Shown in pieces: positions 44,716 to 53,102 of a DNA stretch of 64,000 nucleotides. The stretch is from NCBI RefSeq assembly GCF_038050405.1, contig NZ_CP150900.1, forward strand, positions 4,154,001-4,218,000. The letters run 5' to 3'. The notes under the pieces are model-generated. The model made no database searches. It was not told where the DNA came from and saw only the letters and a list, made by a program, of their open reading frames with translations. The translations under genes and the position numbers were made by a program. The DNA is from Paraburkholderia sp. IMGN_8 (GTDB lineage: Bacteria; Pseudomonadota; Gammaproteobacteria; Burkholderiales; Burkholderiaceae). Position 1 is the first letter of the stretch, and the number at the start of each line of letters is the position of its first letter.

Positions 44716-46469
44716 TCGCGTGCCTCGCCGGGTTGAAGCGTCGGGTGGGCCGGTTCAGGCGCCGTCGCAGGCGGCTGGTTTTGCGGGACGAAGTCTTCTT
44801 CGAGCCCCGGCGGCGGGCTGTATTCGTACGCCCAGCGGTAGACGACGGGCGGCGCGGCGCCCCAGTTGCCGTGCACCGGCGGCGTTTGCGGCGTCTGCCA
44901 TTCCAGCGTGGTGGCCCGCCACGGGTTGCTGTCGGCACGCTTGCCGCGCACCAGGCTCCACGCCAGGTTGTACAGGAACAGCAACTGCGCCGCCCCAACG
45001 ATCAGCGCAATGACGGTGATGAACGTGTTGAGCGTCTGCGCCGAAGGTGGAATGAAGCTGTAGCCCTCATACGCGTAATACCGCCGCGGCATGCCCAGGA
45101 TGCCGAGATAGTGCATCGGGAAGTAGATCGCATAGGTGCCGAGGAAGGTGATCCAGAAGTGCAAGCGCCCGAGCGTGTCGTTGAGCATGCGGCCCGTCAC
45201 CTTCGGATACCAGTGGTAGATGCCGCCAAACACCACCAGGATCGGCGACACGGCCATCACCATATGGAAGTGCGCCACCACGAAGTACGTGTTCGACAGC
45301 GGAATGTCCACGCTCACGTTGCCGAGGTAGAGCCCGGTCAGCCCACCCAGGACGAAGGTGCTGATAAAGCCGATGGCAAACAGCATCGGCACGGTCAGGT
45401 GGATATCGCCGCGCCACAGCGTCAGCACCCAGTTGTAGACCTTGAGGGCGGTCGGGATGGCAATGATGAGCGTGGTGGTGGCAAAGAAGAAGCCGAAGTA
45501 CGGATTCATGCCGGCGATGAACATGTGGTGCGCCCAGACCACGAAGCTCAGCACACCGATGATGATGATGGCCCACACCATCATCTTGTAGCCGAAGATG
45601 CTCTTGCGCGCGTGCGTGCTGATGAGGTCCGACACGATGCCAAAGGCCGGCAGCGCGACGATGTAGACCTCCGGATGCCCGAAGAACCAGAACAGGTGCT
45701 GGAACAGCAGCGGGCTGCCGCCGGCATGCTTGAGCGTCTGCCCCATCGACACCACGGCCGGTATGAAGAAGCTGGTGCCGAGTGTCCTGTCGAGCAGCAT
45801 CATCACCGCCGACACGAACAGCGCCGGAAACGCCAGCAGCGCCATGATGGTCGCCGCGAAGATGCCCCACACCGTGAGCGGCATGCGCATGAGCGTCATG
45901 CCGCGCGTGCGCGCCTGCAGCGTGGTGGTGACGTAATTCAAGCCGCCCATCGTTGTCGCGACGATGAAGATCGCCAGCGACACCAGCATCAACACGATGC
46001 CCCATTCCACGCCCGGCGTGCCCGGCAGGATGGCCTGGGGTGGATACAGCGTCCAGCCCGCGCCGGTCGGCCCGCCTGGCACGAAGAAGCTCGCCACCAG
46101 CACCAGCACGGCCAGCAGGTAGACCCAGTAGCTCAGCATGTTGAGAAACGGGAACACCATGTCGCGGGCGCCCAGCATCAGCGGGATCAGGTAGTTGCCG
46201 AAGCCGCCCAGAAACAGCGCCGTCAGCAGGTAGATCACCATGATCATCCCGTGCATGGTGACGAACTGGTAGTAGTGGTTGGCGTCGATGAAACTGAACT
46301 TGCCCGGAAAGCCGAGCTGCAACCGCATCAGGTCCGACAACACAAGGCCGACCAGGCCGATGGCGATGGCCGTCAACGAATACTGCACGGCGATGACCTT
46401 GTGGTCCTGGCTCCAGACATAGCGGGTCCAGAAGCTTTGCGGGACGTGGTCGGTGTGCGCGTAGGGCAT
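44712..46469 (-). CDS. Cytochrome c oxidase subunit I (CoxN-like)
   Basis: The 585-residue catalytic subunit, with twelve membrane helices, low-spin heme a and the heme a3-CuB centre where O2 is reduced. Ligands seen: His of FVTMHGMIM, the CuB motif GHPEVYI with the Tyr cross-link partner and the A1-type Glu, the paired histidines in WAHHMF, and VAHFHMVMA for hemes a3 and a. Glu in GHPEV places it in the A1 (D-channel) class. It lies between subunits II and III in one operon; no cta assembly genes accompany it. Confidence 0.95.
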   Translation of the reverse strand: MPYAHTDHVPQSFWTRYVWSQDHKVIAVQYSLTAIAIGLVGLVLSDLMRLQLGFPGKFSFIDANHYYQFVTMHGMIMVIYLLTALFLGGFGNYLIPLMLGARDMVFPFLNMLSYWVYLLAVLVLVASFFVPGGPTGAGWTLYPPQAILPGTPGVEWGIVLMLVSLAIFIVATTMGGLNYVTTTLQARTRGMTLMRMPLTVWGIFAATIMALLAFPALFVSAVMMLLDRTLGTSFFIPAVVSMGQTLKHAGGSPLLFQHLFWFFGHPEVYIVALPAFGIVSDLISTHARKSIFGYKMMVWAIIIIGVLSFVVWAHHMFIAGMNPYFGFFFATTTLIIAIPTALKVYNWVLTLWRGDIHLTVPMLFAIGFISTFVLGGLTGLYLGNVSVDIPLSNTYFVVAHFHMVMAVSPILVVFGGIYHWYPKVTGRMLNDTLGRLHFWITFLGTYAIYFPMHYLGILGMPRRYYAYEGYSFIPPSAQTLNTFITVIALIVGAAQLLFLYNLAWSLVRGKRADSNPWRATTLEWQTPQTPPVHGNWGAAPPVVYRWAYEYSPPPGLEEDFVPQNQPPATAPEPAHPTLQPGEARE

Positions 46470-46482
46470 TGCGTCTGCTCCG

Positions 46483-47631
46483 CTAGGGTTGGGCTGCGCT
46501 GCTGGCGGCCGGGCCGCCTTGCGATTCGATGTAGGTCACCAGCGCGGTCAGCTCCTGCTCGCTCAGGTCGAAGTTCGGCATGATGGGTGCGAAGCCCTTC
46601 ACGACGCGGGCCTTCGGGTCGCGGATGAAGGCGCGCAGATAGGCTTCGTCCACCTTCGCGGTGCTGCCGTCGGCCATCGTTTCGGTCTTGCCGTACAGGC
46701 CCTTCCAGGTGGGGCCCACGCGCGGACTGCCGTCCACGGTATGGCAGGCGATGCAGCCCTTGGCCTCTGCGAGCGTCTTGCCCTGGTCAGCGAGCGCCTG
46801 GGCGCTGCCGCCTGCAGCGGCGGGTGCGGCCTGCACCTTGGCCTGCTGCCGCTGCGCGAACGTGCTCTGCTGCGCCAGCCAGCGCGAGAACGATGCTTCG
46901 TCTTCCACCACCACCACGCCGCGCATGTTGGCGTGCCCGATACCGCAAAGCTGCGCGCACAGGATGTCGTAACGCCCTGCCTTGGTCGGCGTGAACCAGA
47001 AGGTGGTCACCATGCCGGGCACTATGTTCATGCGCGCACGGAACGGCGGTACGTAGAAGTCGTGCAGCACGTCGCGCGACCGTGTCAGGACCTGGATCGG
47101 CCGGTTGAGCGGCAGGTGCACCTCGGGCGTCTCGATCAGGTAGTTGTCGCGGCCGTTGGGGTCGCCGGGGTTCAAGCCGAAGGGGTTGTCGTTGCTGATG
47201 TAGCGCACGTCCGTCGTGCCCAGCTTGCCACCGGGGCCGGCAAAGCGGAAGCGCCATTGCCATTGCTGGGCGAGCACTTCCATCTGCAGCACGTTGCGCG
47301 GCGGCCGTATGTAGTCCGCGTAGACGAAGAGCCCCGGTGCCAGCAATGCTGCCACGCCGACAGCGGTCAGGCCGATCAGCCACCATTCCAGCCGCTTGTT
47401 GTGCGGCTCGTAAGCAGCGCGATGCCCCCTGCGGTGGCGGTAGCGCACCAGTGCGACCACGATGAACAGGTTGATCGCGATGAAGAGCGCGCCGGTAATG
47501 ACGATCGTGATCGTCAGCATGTCGTCCATGCGCACCCAGTTCGAGGCGATCGGCGTGATCCACCAGGGACTGGCAAAGTGAAACCCCACCGCCAATACGA
47601 TGATCAGGATCAGGGCAATCGCAAGCGCCAT
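46483..47631 (-). CDS. Cytochrome c oxidase subunit II with fused cytochrome c domain (CoxM-like)
   Basis: A 382-residue caa3-like subunit II. Two N-terminal membrane helices are followed by a periplasmic cupredoxin domain with the CuA motif CAQLCGIGHANM near residue 227, then an Ala/Gln-rich linker and a cytochrome c domain with heme site CIACH near residue 290 and a Met ligand downstream (PIMPNFDLS). Electrons reach CuA through the fused heme c. It is the first gene of the oxidase operon; GAGGTGGGCT precedes the ATG. The upstream 47632-47850 carries no gene and should hold the operon promoter. Confidence 0.93.
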   Translation of the reverse strand: MALAIALILIIVLAVGFHFASPWWITPIASNWVRMDDMLTITIVITGALFIAINLFIVVALVRYRHRRGHRAAYEPHNKRLEWWLIGLTAVGVAALLAPGLFVYADYIRPPRNVLQMEVLAQQWQWRFRFAGPGGKLGTTDVRYISNDNPFGLNPGDPNGRDNYLIETPEVHLPLNRPIQVLTRSRDVLHDFYVPPFRARMNIVPGMVTTFWFTPTKAGRYDILCAQLCGIGHANMRGVVVVEDEASFSRWLAQQSTFAQRQQAKVQAAPAAAGGSAQALADQGKTLAEAKGCIACHTVDGSPRVGPTWKGLYGKTETMADGSTAKVDEAYLRAFIRDPKARVVKGFAPIMPNFDLSEQELTALVTYIESQGGPAASSAAQP

Positions 47632-47846
47632 AGCCCACCTCGCTGCGCGTCACTCGCTGGAGCCGCTAACAAAACGCTCCTGGCGTTGTTGTGCCGCCTT
47701 GCCGTACTTCGGTACTGTCTGCGCCGGCACGTCTCTAGAGCAAAGGTAGTCCTCTCCTCTGCATCGTGCAAGGCAGCGCAAGGGTGAAGCGCGCCCCATG
47801 AATACGGATCGCGCGAATGGAGGAGTCACTTGCTGCGATGCAATGC

Positions 47847-47884
47847 AAAACGGCCGCCTCCAGCATTGGTTGCCGAGGCGGCCG
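47847..47884 (-). terminator. Rho-independent terminator on the minus strand
   Basis: Ten-base perfect stem CGGCCGCCTC (47851-47860) and GAGGCGGCCG (47875-47884), followed on the minus strand by TTTT. It lies about 100 bases after the stop of the membrane-protein gene at 47987-48499 and isolates it from the oxidase operon. Confidence 0.7.
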
Positions 47885-47908
47885 GCTCCCGAGGGCGCCG
47901 GGTGTTTA

Positions 47909-47958
47909 GGGTCTGTTCACGTGTGCAAGGTGCGTATGTCGCACACGTGAACAGACCC
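47909..47958. repeat. Perfect 18-bp inverted repeat
   Basis: GGGTCTGTTCACGTGTGC (47909-47926) and its exact reverse complement (47941-47958) around 14 bases, AAGGTGCGTATGTC. There is no T tract on either side. Ends starting GGGTCTGTTCAC are reminiscent of insertion-sequence termini, so a miniature element or solo IS end pair is possible; a transcription-blocking hairpin is the alternative. Confidence 0.7.
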
Positions 47959-47986
47959 CATCGGCGCGGCGGGAAAAAACGGCGCG

Positions 47987-48499
47987 TCAGTGCATCGCGC
48001 CCTGCGTGCGCCGTTCCAGCATGCCGTAGACGATGGCGGTGACCACACCGAACAGCAGGTTTGCCAACAAGGGTCCGGAACCCCGCTCCGAGACGAACCA
48101 TGGGAACACGGCCGTCATGACATAGAAGTTCCACACATACGCGACGATCCCGAAGGCCACCCCGATGACAGCCTCCATGCCCACGCTCGAATCGAAGCGG
48201 AAAGGCGCAATCACCGCTCCGAGAATCATCCCCATGATGGCGCCAAGCACGTAGTGCAGGACCAGCGCCGTCGCCACGATGCCAAAGCTGAAGAGCGACA
48301 TCTGTTCGAGCGCACGCGGGCCCATCACCATCGCCGCGATCTTGTGGGTCGGTCGCCACGGGCTTTCATTGAGCACCATGGTCGACCAGAAGAATTCCAG
48401 CACGATCACCAAGGCACCACCCACAAGACCGGCCGCGGCAGCGGCGAGCCAGTCGGGCATGCGCCGTTCCCAATGGTGTGATTGAATGTCCAGTTCCAT
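47987..48499 (-). CDS. Uncharacterised four-helix membrane protein
   Basis: A 170-residue membrane protein with hydrophobic segments at about 20-37 (AAAAGLVGGALVIVLEFF), 62-90, 103-125 and 148-160, and conserved-looking polar motifs SPWRPTHKIAAMVMG and FRFDSSVGMEAVIGV. I do not recognise its function; such proteins in Burkholderiales are usually labelled uncharacterised. AAGGAGGTCGT directly before the ATG at 48499 is a perfect ribosome-binding site. It is separated from the oxidase operon by two hairpins. Confidence 0.78.
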   Translation of the reverse strand: MELDIQSHHWERRMPDWLAAAAAGLVGGALVIVLEFFWSTMVLNESPWRPTHKIAAMVMGPRALEQMSLFSFGIVATALVLHYVLGAIMGMILGAVIAPFRFDSSVGMEAVIGVAFGIVAYVWNFYVMTAVFPWFVSERGSGPLLANLLFGVVTAIVYGMLERRTQGAMH

Positions 48500-49144
48500 A
48501 CGACCTCCTTGCTGACAGTTCAACTTCAGCACTCAGGTACCGAAAGCGCCACTCGCTTAGCTCCAGAATGGCAGATATGGGCGCCAACGCAAGGTACAAA
48601 AACCCTGCGCGTTGCATAGCACCACGGCGTTCTGCTCGAAGTTCAGCGTCAGCGTGTCGGCGATGGCGGGGTCGGCGATACGCGTCGATCAGTTCTGGCG
48701 AGCGCGCCGGCGGGTGTCGGTGCGACATGGAACGGAGATTGTTGCGCCGCGCGGTTGTGGGCGTCTGATTTGGCGCAACGCAAAAAGGCACAGGATGTCA
48801 CGGCATAGCTCTTGTACCGGCGTGCCCGGGCAGCGGAGGTACCCCAACAACTCTCCTGCGAGGACTTATGCCAATATCACACTGGCCTAAAGCCAACGCG
48901 CTCAATGTAGAGACAGCCTCAGGTGTTGTGTATGCGGGTTTTCGAGAATGGCAGAACACTGTGATGCCTCGCTCTGCACGAGATGTGGCGATAACTCGAG
49001 CCGCGCCCGAAAATAACAGACGCATCGCTCCGCGCGCCTTTCTTTGCTTAATTTAGGTCACCTACGCCCTCTGATTGCCTGCGGCAGGCGTACGATAAAC
49101 AGTATGGACCCGTTGGGGGAATGCTTGATTGATGGAGAGCCGAC
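48500..49144. other. Gene-poor stretch with possible gene remnants
   Basis: About 640 bases without an intact gene. On the minus strand near 48585-48690 a frame gives protein-like sequence (LTLNFEQNAVVLCNAQGF) that runs to a stop but has no start or upstream continuation, which looks like the tail of a decayed gene. Nothing else is recognised. Confidence 0.35.
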
Positions 49145-49654
49145 ATGAGACGTCTTTATTTCCTCGTACCTGACACGGCGACGGCGAAGGCAATCGTAGA
49201 CGACTTGCTGCGGGCGCGGATCACATGGCGACATCTCCATGTCCTCGCGAATCACAGTGTCGCACTCGAACAATTACCCGAGGCATCCTTGCTGCAAAGC
49301 AGCGACGTCGTGCACTCGCTCGAACGCGGCGTGGCGCTCGGCGGTGCGACCGGCGCGCTTCTCGGCCTCGTGGCACTGGTGTATCCTCCCGCGGAACTCG
49401 CAATTGCGGGCGGAGCCGTCGTCGCATTGACGTTGGCAGGTGCCGGCTTCGGGGCCTGGACGGCCGCGATGATCGGCGTCGACGAACCGAATGCACGACT
49501 CGAGCGCTTTCGTGACGCCATACGTGACGGCCAGCTCCTGATCATGGCCGACGTGCCTGGGTCGCGCGAACAAGAGATCGAGCAGATGGTCGCGCAGCAT
49601 TTTCCGAAGGTCGATCTCGAAGGCGGGGAGCCCACGACACCGATCTTCCCCTGA
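49145..49654 (+). CDS. DUF1269-type membrane protein
   Basis: A 169-residue protein with an N-terminal alpha/beta part (RRLYFLVPDTATAKAIVDDLLRARI), a glycine-rich hydrophobic hairpin at about 64-115 (GGATGALLGLVALVYPP, AGAGFGAWTAAMIG), and a C-terminal helical part (DVPGSREQEIEQMVAQHFPKVD). This is the layout of DUF1269-like or glycine-zipper stress proteins, often seen near respiratory or heat-stress genes. The function is unknown. Confidence 0.8.
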   Translation: MRRLYFLVPDTATAKAIVDDLLRARITWRHLHVLANHSVALEQLPEASLLQSSDVVHSLERGVALGGATGALLGLVALVYPPAELAIAGGAVVALTLAGAGFGAWTAAMIGVDEPNARLERFRDAIRDGQLLIMADVPGSREQEIEQMVAQHFPKVDLEGGEPTTPIFP

Positions 49655-50195
49655 GAAGCAGTCGAGACGAGGCCATCGGCGCCCCCTTCTGGTCGACTGC
49701 AGCCGATTGCAGAAACGCAGAGGCCGGCCAATCCATGCCGAACGCATGAGGCAGTGATCGGCCATGACGGGTCGTTCATCGCTGCCGGCAATCGGACATT
49801 TGAATGACCGTTGCGCCCCGAGACCAGCCGTTGTGCCAGCGACAGCGTGTAGAGCCGATTCAGGTGCATGAACCATAGTGCCAGGGACCGGAGATGCTGT
49901 TTTGGGACTGGCCCTGTTTAATCAGGTTGCTGAATGAGCTTGACGTCGACGCGACCAGGAAGCGCGTGTGGCCGCTCAATGGTCGCCGTTTTGATGCGCC
50001 GAAGGCGACGTTCGCCCTCTTGTCAGGCACGTCGTTGCTGGACCAGGTAGAAGGATGCATCGGTGCGTGCGCGGCGCCACTGACGGTATCGCGACGTCAA
50101 TCGGCTCGTGCCTATCTGGTCGATGACGATTGTGCGCAGGCGGCGCTTGACGAGCGCCATCGTGGCAAGTCCGGCGGCTGCCTTGTCGTGGCTTA
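49655..50195. other. Gene-poor stretch
   Basis: About 540 bases. Frames here (for example around 49910-50070) give short protein-like bits in different phases, none with a start signal or uninterrupted length; I see decayed sequence rather than a gene. Confidence 0.35.
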
Positions 50196-50657
50196 TTATT
50201 TTTTCCGAGAGCCGATTTTTGAGGTCGACTCATGGGCGTTCAGACGCGTTTCGACATCGGCGGAAATGTCCGCCAACGTGACACCTTCAAATCGCTTGAG
50301 GATCAACTCACGCGCTTCGTTGAGCGTGTCGTTCAGGGTGTTGTTGACAGCGCCCACAACGAGGCATTGCTGATGTTCCTCGGCAAGTCCCATGGCAAAC
50401 ATCGCTGGCTCGCCTATAGCCTCATAGATATCAAGAAGCGTAAGTTGTTCGAGCGGCCGTGCCAGCGTCCAGCCACCCCCGTGCCCCTTTTCTGAACTGA
50501 CGTAACCTCTGTCGCGCAGTCCCGCCATGGTTCGGCGCACGACGACGGGATTAGTGCCAAGCATTGTGCCGATTTCATCGGAAGTCATGCCGCGATCGCA
50601 CTGATCGAAATGTATGAGGACATGCAGAATTCGTGACAGTCGATTGTCGCGCGCCAT
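50196..50657 (-). CDS. Rrf2-family transcriptional regulator
   Basis: A 153-residue regulator with the Rrf2 winged helix (RILHVLIHFDQCDRGMTSDEIGTMLGTNPVVVRRTMAGLRDRGYVSSEKGHGGGWTLARP). Only two cysteines are present, near residues 20 and 98, so the three-cysteine iron-sulfur site of IscR/NsrR is incomplete; it probably senses by thiol chemistry or a small ligand. It is divergent from a glutathione S-transferase-like gene, and two mirrored copies of a 14-16-base word lie between them. Confidence 0.88.
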   Translation of the reverse strand: MARDNRLSRILHVLIHFDQCDRGMTSDEIGTMLGTNPVVVRRTMAGLRDRGYVSSEKGHGGGWTLARPLEQLTLLDIYEAIGEPAMFAMGLAEEHQQCLVVGAVNNTLNDTLNEARELILKRFEGVTLADISADVETRLNAHESTSKIGSRKK

Positions 50658-50733
50658 TCAATCAAACCCCTTTCTTGTCCGTTCTGGCGTCGTTGCTTGA
50701 CGCTCGCCAGATTGTTCGACACGGCAATCATCA

Positions 50734-50810
50734 GATTATCTTGTAACAATCAGAGTTTCATGATGAGTGCTTCCGTGCCATCATGTAACTATCAATGATA
50801 CAAGATAGTC
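50734..50810. promoter_or_regulatory. Two mirrored operator-like words between Rrf2 and GST genes
   Basis: GATTATCTTGTAACAAT at 50734-50750 and, on the opposite strand, GACTATCTTGTATCAT (plus-strand 50795-50810) agree in 13 of 16 positions. One lies nearer the Rrf2 gene and the other nearer the GST gene, as expected if Rrf2 represses both. Confidence 0.5.
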
Positions 50811-50939
50811 GAAAGGTACACATCTGCCACAGCCTAGGGCAAACGGTCGCTCTCGTCGGTGTGGCCGTTACGCCTGTGCATTCAAAGGGTGTATTCCGGG
50901 CGGCCAGTCGGCCCCTCAACCTTCACTTGGAGCTTGTGC

Positions 50940-51620
50940 ATGAAACTCTACAATTTTGGCTGGGGACCCTATCCTCGTCGAATAGCAACCTATCTCGCCG
51001 AGAAGGAAATTACCGACATTGAGCTGGTCGAAGTCGAATTCCCGCATCGACCCGAGCTGTGGCCGGATGGTTTCCTTCTGAAGCTCAACCCGGCACACTC
51101 CTTACCGGTGCTCGACAACGGGCGCGGATTGCTGATCGGACAATCGATAGCAATCCTTGAGTATCTCGAAGAACAATATCCGGCGCGCAACATGCTCGGA
51201 GCAACGCCAGAAGATCGCGCCGTCACGCGTGAGCTGGTTTCAATCTTTGACGAGGCGACCTCATTCTTCGGCCTATGGGCGCGCCAGGGCAGTCCCGTCA
51301 ATGCTGATCGACACCGCCCGAACGCGGCGGCGGCGGCGTTCGGCGCGGAACGCTATGTGAACAAGCTCCGTGTCGCCGAAGCGAAACAGAACGGATCATT
51401 TCTATTTGGTTCGACTCCGACGATTGCAGATTGCGTCGCCGCTGCATTGATCGAATTCACAAGTCAGTTCTACGGCGTGCCGCTTCCGGCCGACTGTCCG
51501 AAGCTTTTGGCCTGGTTCGCTCGTATGGGCGAAAGACCATCAATGCATCCACCAAAATACCCAGCAGAAATGCTGGAGGTGTCTCGGCATCTACAAGAGC
51601 AGACGAATATCTTTGCCTAG
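50940..51620 (+). CDS. Glutathione S-transferase-like protein
   Basis: A 226-residue protein with an N-terminal thioredoxin-like GST domain (KLYNFGWGPYPRRIATYLAEKEI; NPAHSLPVLDNGRGLLIGQSIAILEYLEEQYP with the Pro and Gln-Ser of the glutathione site) and a helical C-terminal domain (LFGSTPTIADCVAAALIEF). Conjugation of glutathione to electrophiles or a related thiol reaction is expected. GGAG precedes the ATG at 50940. It is divergent from the Rrf2 gene, which suggests an electrophile- or thiol-stress response pair. Confidence 0.87.
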   Translation: MKLYNFGWGPYPRRIATYLAEKEITDIELVEVEFPHRPELWPDGFLLKLNPAHSLPVLDNGRGLLIGQSIAILEYLEEQYPARNMLGATPEDRAVTRELVSIFDEATSFFGLWARQGSPVNADRHRPNAAAAAFGAERYVNKLRVAEAKQNGSFLFGSTPTIADCVAAALIEFTSQFYGVPLPADCPKLLAWFARMGERPSMHPPKYPAEMLEVSRHLQEQTNIFA

Positions 51621-52163
51621 GTGGCTTGCTCCGCGAATACGGACAACCCGTCGCTTACCAGCATCGCGCTGTACCGGCGCGTGGGCTGCTGTGCCATGCC
51701 GTTTCGGACGATCGAGTTTAGCTTCGATGGCAGAAGCAGCAGCCATGAGTTGCCGGGGCGACATAGGCGGAAGTGCGGGTCGCTCTATGGAGCGTCCCAG
51801 CGCTACGCGTGTCCAATGCCCCGTCGCAGGCACAGGTACCCGCGTCGCAGCATGGATCGAGATGGATCAAGGTTGACCGAATCCGGTTACACAGCGGTTA
51901 CACGGACCACGAAAACAAAAAGGGTTACAGGCAAATCTGAGACAAGAACGATATTTTTGCAGTGACCCGGAACCATATTTTTGCACTGCGATAACGACGC
52001 GATAAGGCTCTCAGCCTCGCGACAAAACGCACCACGAAGCATATTTTTGCACTTTGTCGAAACGAGCCGTATTTCTTTGCAGTTTGTTCCGTCGGGGCCC
52101 GACAGGCATGTGCGGCCCTTGTTTATTGGGCAATTGAATGGGGCTATGATCAGCTGGTAACCG
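51621..52163. other. Decayed stretch with short direct repeats
   Basis: About 540 bases without an intact gene. Its right half carries the four ATATTTTTGCA-type repeats listed separately; its left half has only short frames of mixed composition. It ends at the truncated antitoxin fragment, so it probably derives from a mobile element that cut that gene. Confidence 0.4.
51951..52086. repeat. Four direct repeats of ATATTTTTGCA[C/G]T
   Basis: Copies at 51951-51964, 51975-51988 and 52041-52054 share ATATTTTTGCA followed by GTG, CTG or CTT; a fourth, diverged copy (GTATTTCTTTGCAGTTTG) is at 52069-52086. They differ from the GC-rich surroundings. Multiple short terminal repeats of this sort occur at the ends of IS21-like elements; no transposase remains. 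Confidence 0.6.
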
Positions 52164-52346
52164 TTGACATTCGAGGCATTGGGCAATCCGGACGGATTCG
52201 ACGCCAGTTCATGGTTGAATCGCTGGTTGCACACCCCAGCCCCTGCGCTCGGGTCGCGACCACCAATCGAACTGCTTGGCACACCGGAGGGCGTCGCGCT
52301 GGTTTCTTCGACAATTGCGCGAATGCAAAGCGGCGCATATATGTGA
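52164..52346 (+). pseudogene. C-terminal fragment of an MbcA/ParS/Xre-type antitoxin
   Basis: Sixty codons from a TTG, with an in-frame stop just upstream, encode WLNRWLHTPAPALGSRPPIELLGTPEG and VSSTIARMQSGAYM, the toxin-binding C-terminal domain (DUF2384) of Xre/MbcA/ParS antitoxins. The N-terminal helix-turn-helix part is missing and replaced by the repeat-bearing DNA on the left. It is most likely a truncated relic, although a stand-alone toxin-binding domain is conceivable. Confidence 0.65.
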
Positions 52347-52457
52347 GGAATGCGTCCGTCCAACAAAACGGACGCGTACGTGACAATCCCGATGGTACGG
52401 CGCTCACTGGATCAGCGGGCTGAAGTCGGAGAGCGCGAAAGCGAAAGGAGGCGGCAC

Positions 52458-52970
52458 ATGGGCAAGGCGCTGAAATCACGTCCACGAGCAACGCCGAAGA
52501 AAGTTGACGGAGCAGATGATTGTCCGACACACCGGGGAGAGAGTCGGTCTGCTGCTCATCCCCGCGGAAACGTCATCGGCGCGTTCCTGGCGATGCCCCC
52601 CATCGAGCAGGCACAACAAATCAGACAGGGAATGGACGCCAACGTCGCCCGCAGCGTTTCCAAGGATCTGCTGAAAGTATCGCTGCCCGTTCTGTTGCGT
52701 AGCCTCCGTCTTTCGCCCAGCGTCGTGCGACGCAAAATTTCATCCTGCAAACCACTCAGCGCCAGCGAATCAGATCTAATAGCTCGAACCGTCCTGATTC
52801 ATGAACTGGCAACAGATGTTCTCGAAAATCCAAAGCTAGCCAGCGAATGGATGCTCAAACGTAACATCCATTTGCGCGACGAAGCACCGCTCGACTTGCT
52901 CGATACGCAAACTGGCTACGACTGCGTTCGCAGCATCCTGCTGCGGCTCGCATACGGAGTTTGCGCCTGA
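52458..52970 (+). CDS. MbcA/ParS/Xre-family antitoxin without adjacent RES toxin
   Basis: A 170-residue protein. After a basic, disordered N-terminus (about 1-38), residues 50-110 form the Xre-like helix-turn-helix (IRQGMDANVARSVSKDLLKVS, LRLSPSVVRRKISSCKPLSASES) and 114-168 the toxin-binding domain (HELATDVLENPKLASEWMLK, LRDEAPLDLLDTQTGYDCV). AAGGAGG seven bases before the ATG at 52458 selects this start, though the frame is open from 52350. Relatives neutralise RES-domain toxins that deplete NAD+, yet no RES gene is beside it; the next gene is the primase-helicase. It may be an orphan repressor or may have another partner. Confidence 0.75.
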   Translation: MGKALKSRPRATPKKVDGADDCPTHRGESRSAAHPRGNVIGAFLAMPPIEQAQQIRQGMDANVARSVSKDLLKVSLPVLLRSLRLSPSVVRRKISSCKPLSASESDLIARTVLIHELATDVLENPKLASEWMLKRNIHLRDEAPLDLLDTQTGYDCVRSILLRLAYGVCA

Positions 52971-53102
52971 ACGAAAGCGGAAACGGGACACCCCGGCAGC
53001 CTGGCCTGGCGCAAATGGATCGTCGACGCACGATTCATCTGCACCGCGACTGAAAGCCCATCTGCAGAGCTGGCAACACACCAATTGCGAAGTACGTTCT
53101 CG

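Noticed and set aside
49894..50373. 159-codon plus-strand frame overlapping the Rrf2 gene
   Set aside because: Its 3' half is antisense to the well-supported Rrf2 gene and the 5' half has no family resemblance.
51951..52086. The ATATTTTTGCA repeats as a CRISPR array
   Set aside because: Copies are about 14 bases, spacing is irregular (11 to 53 bases) and there are no cas genes.
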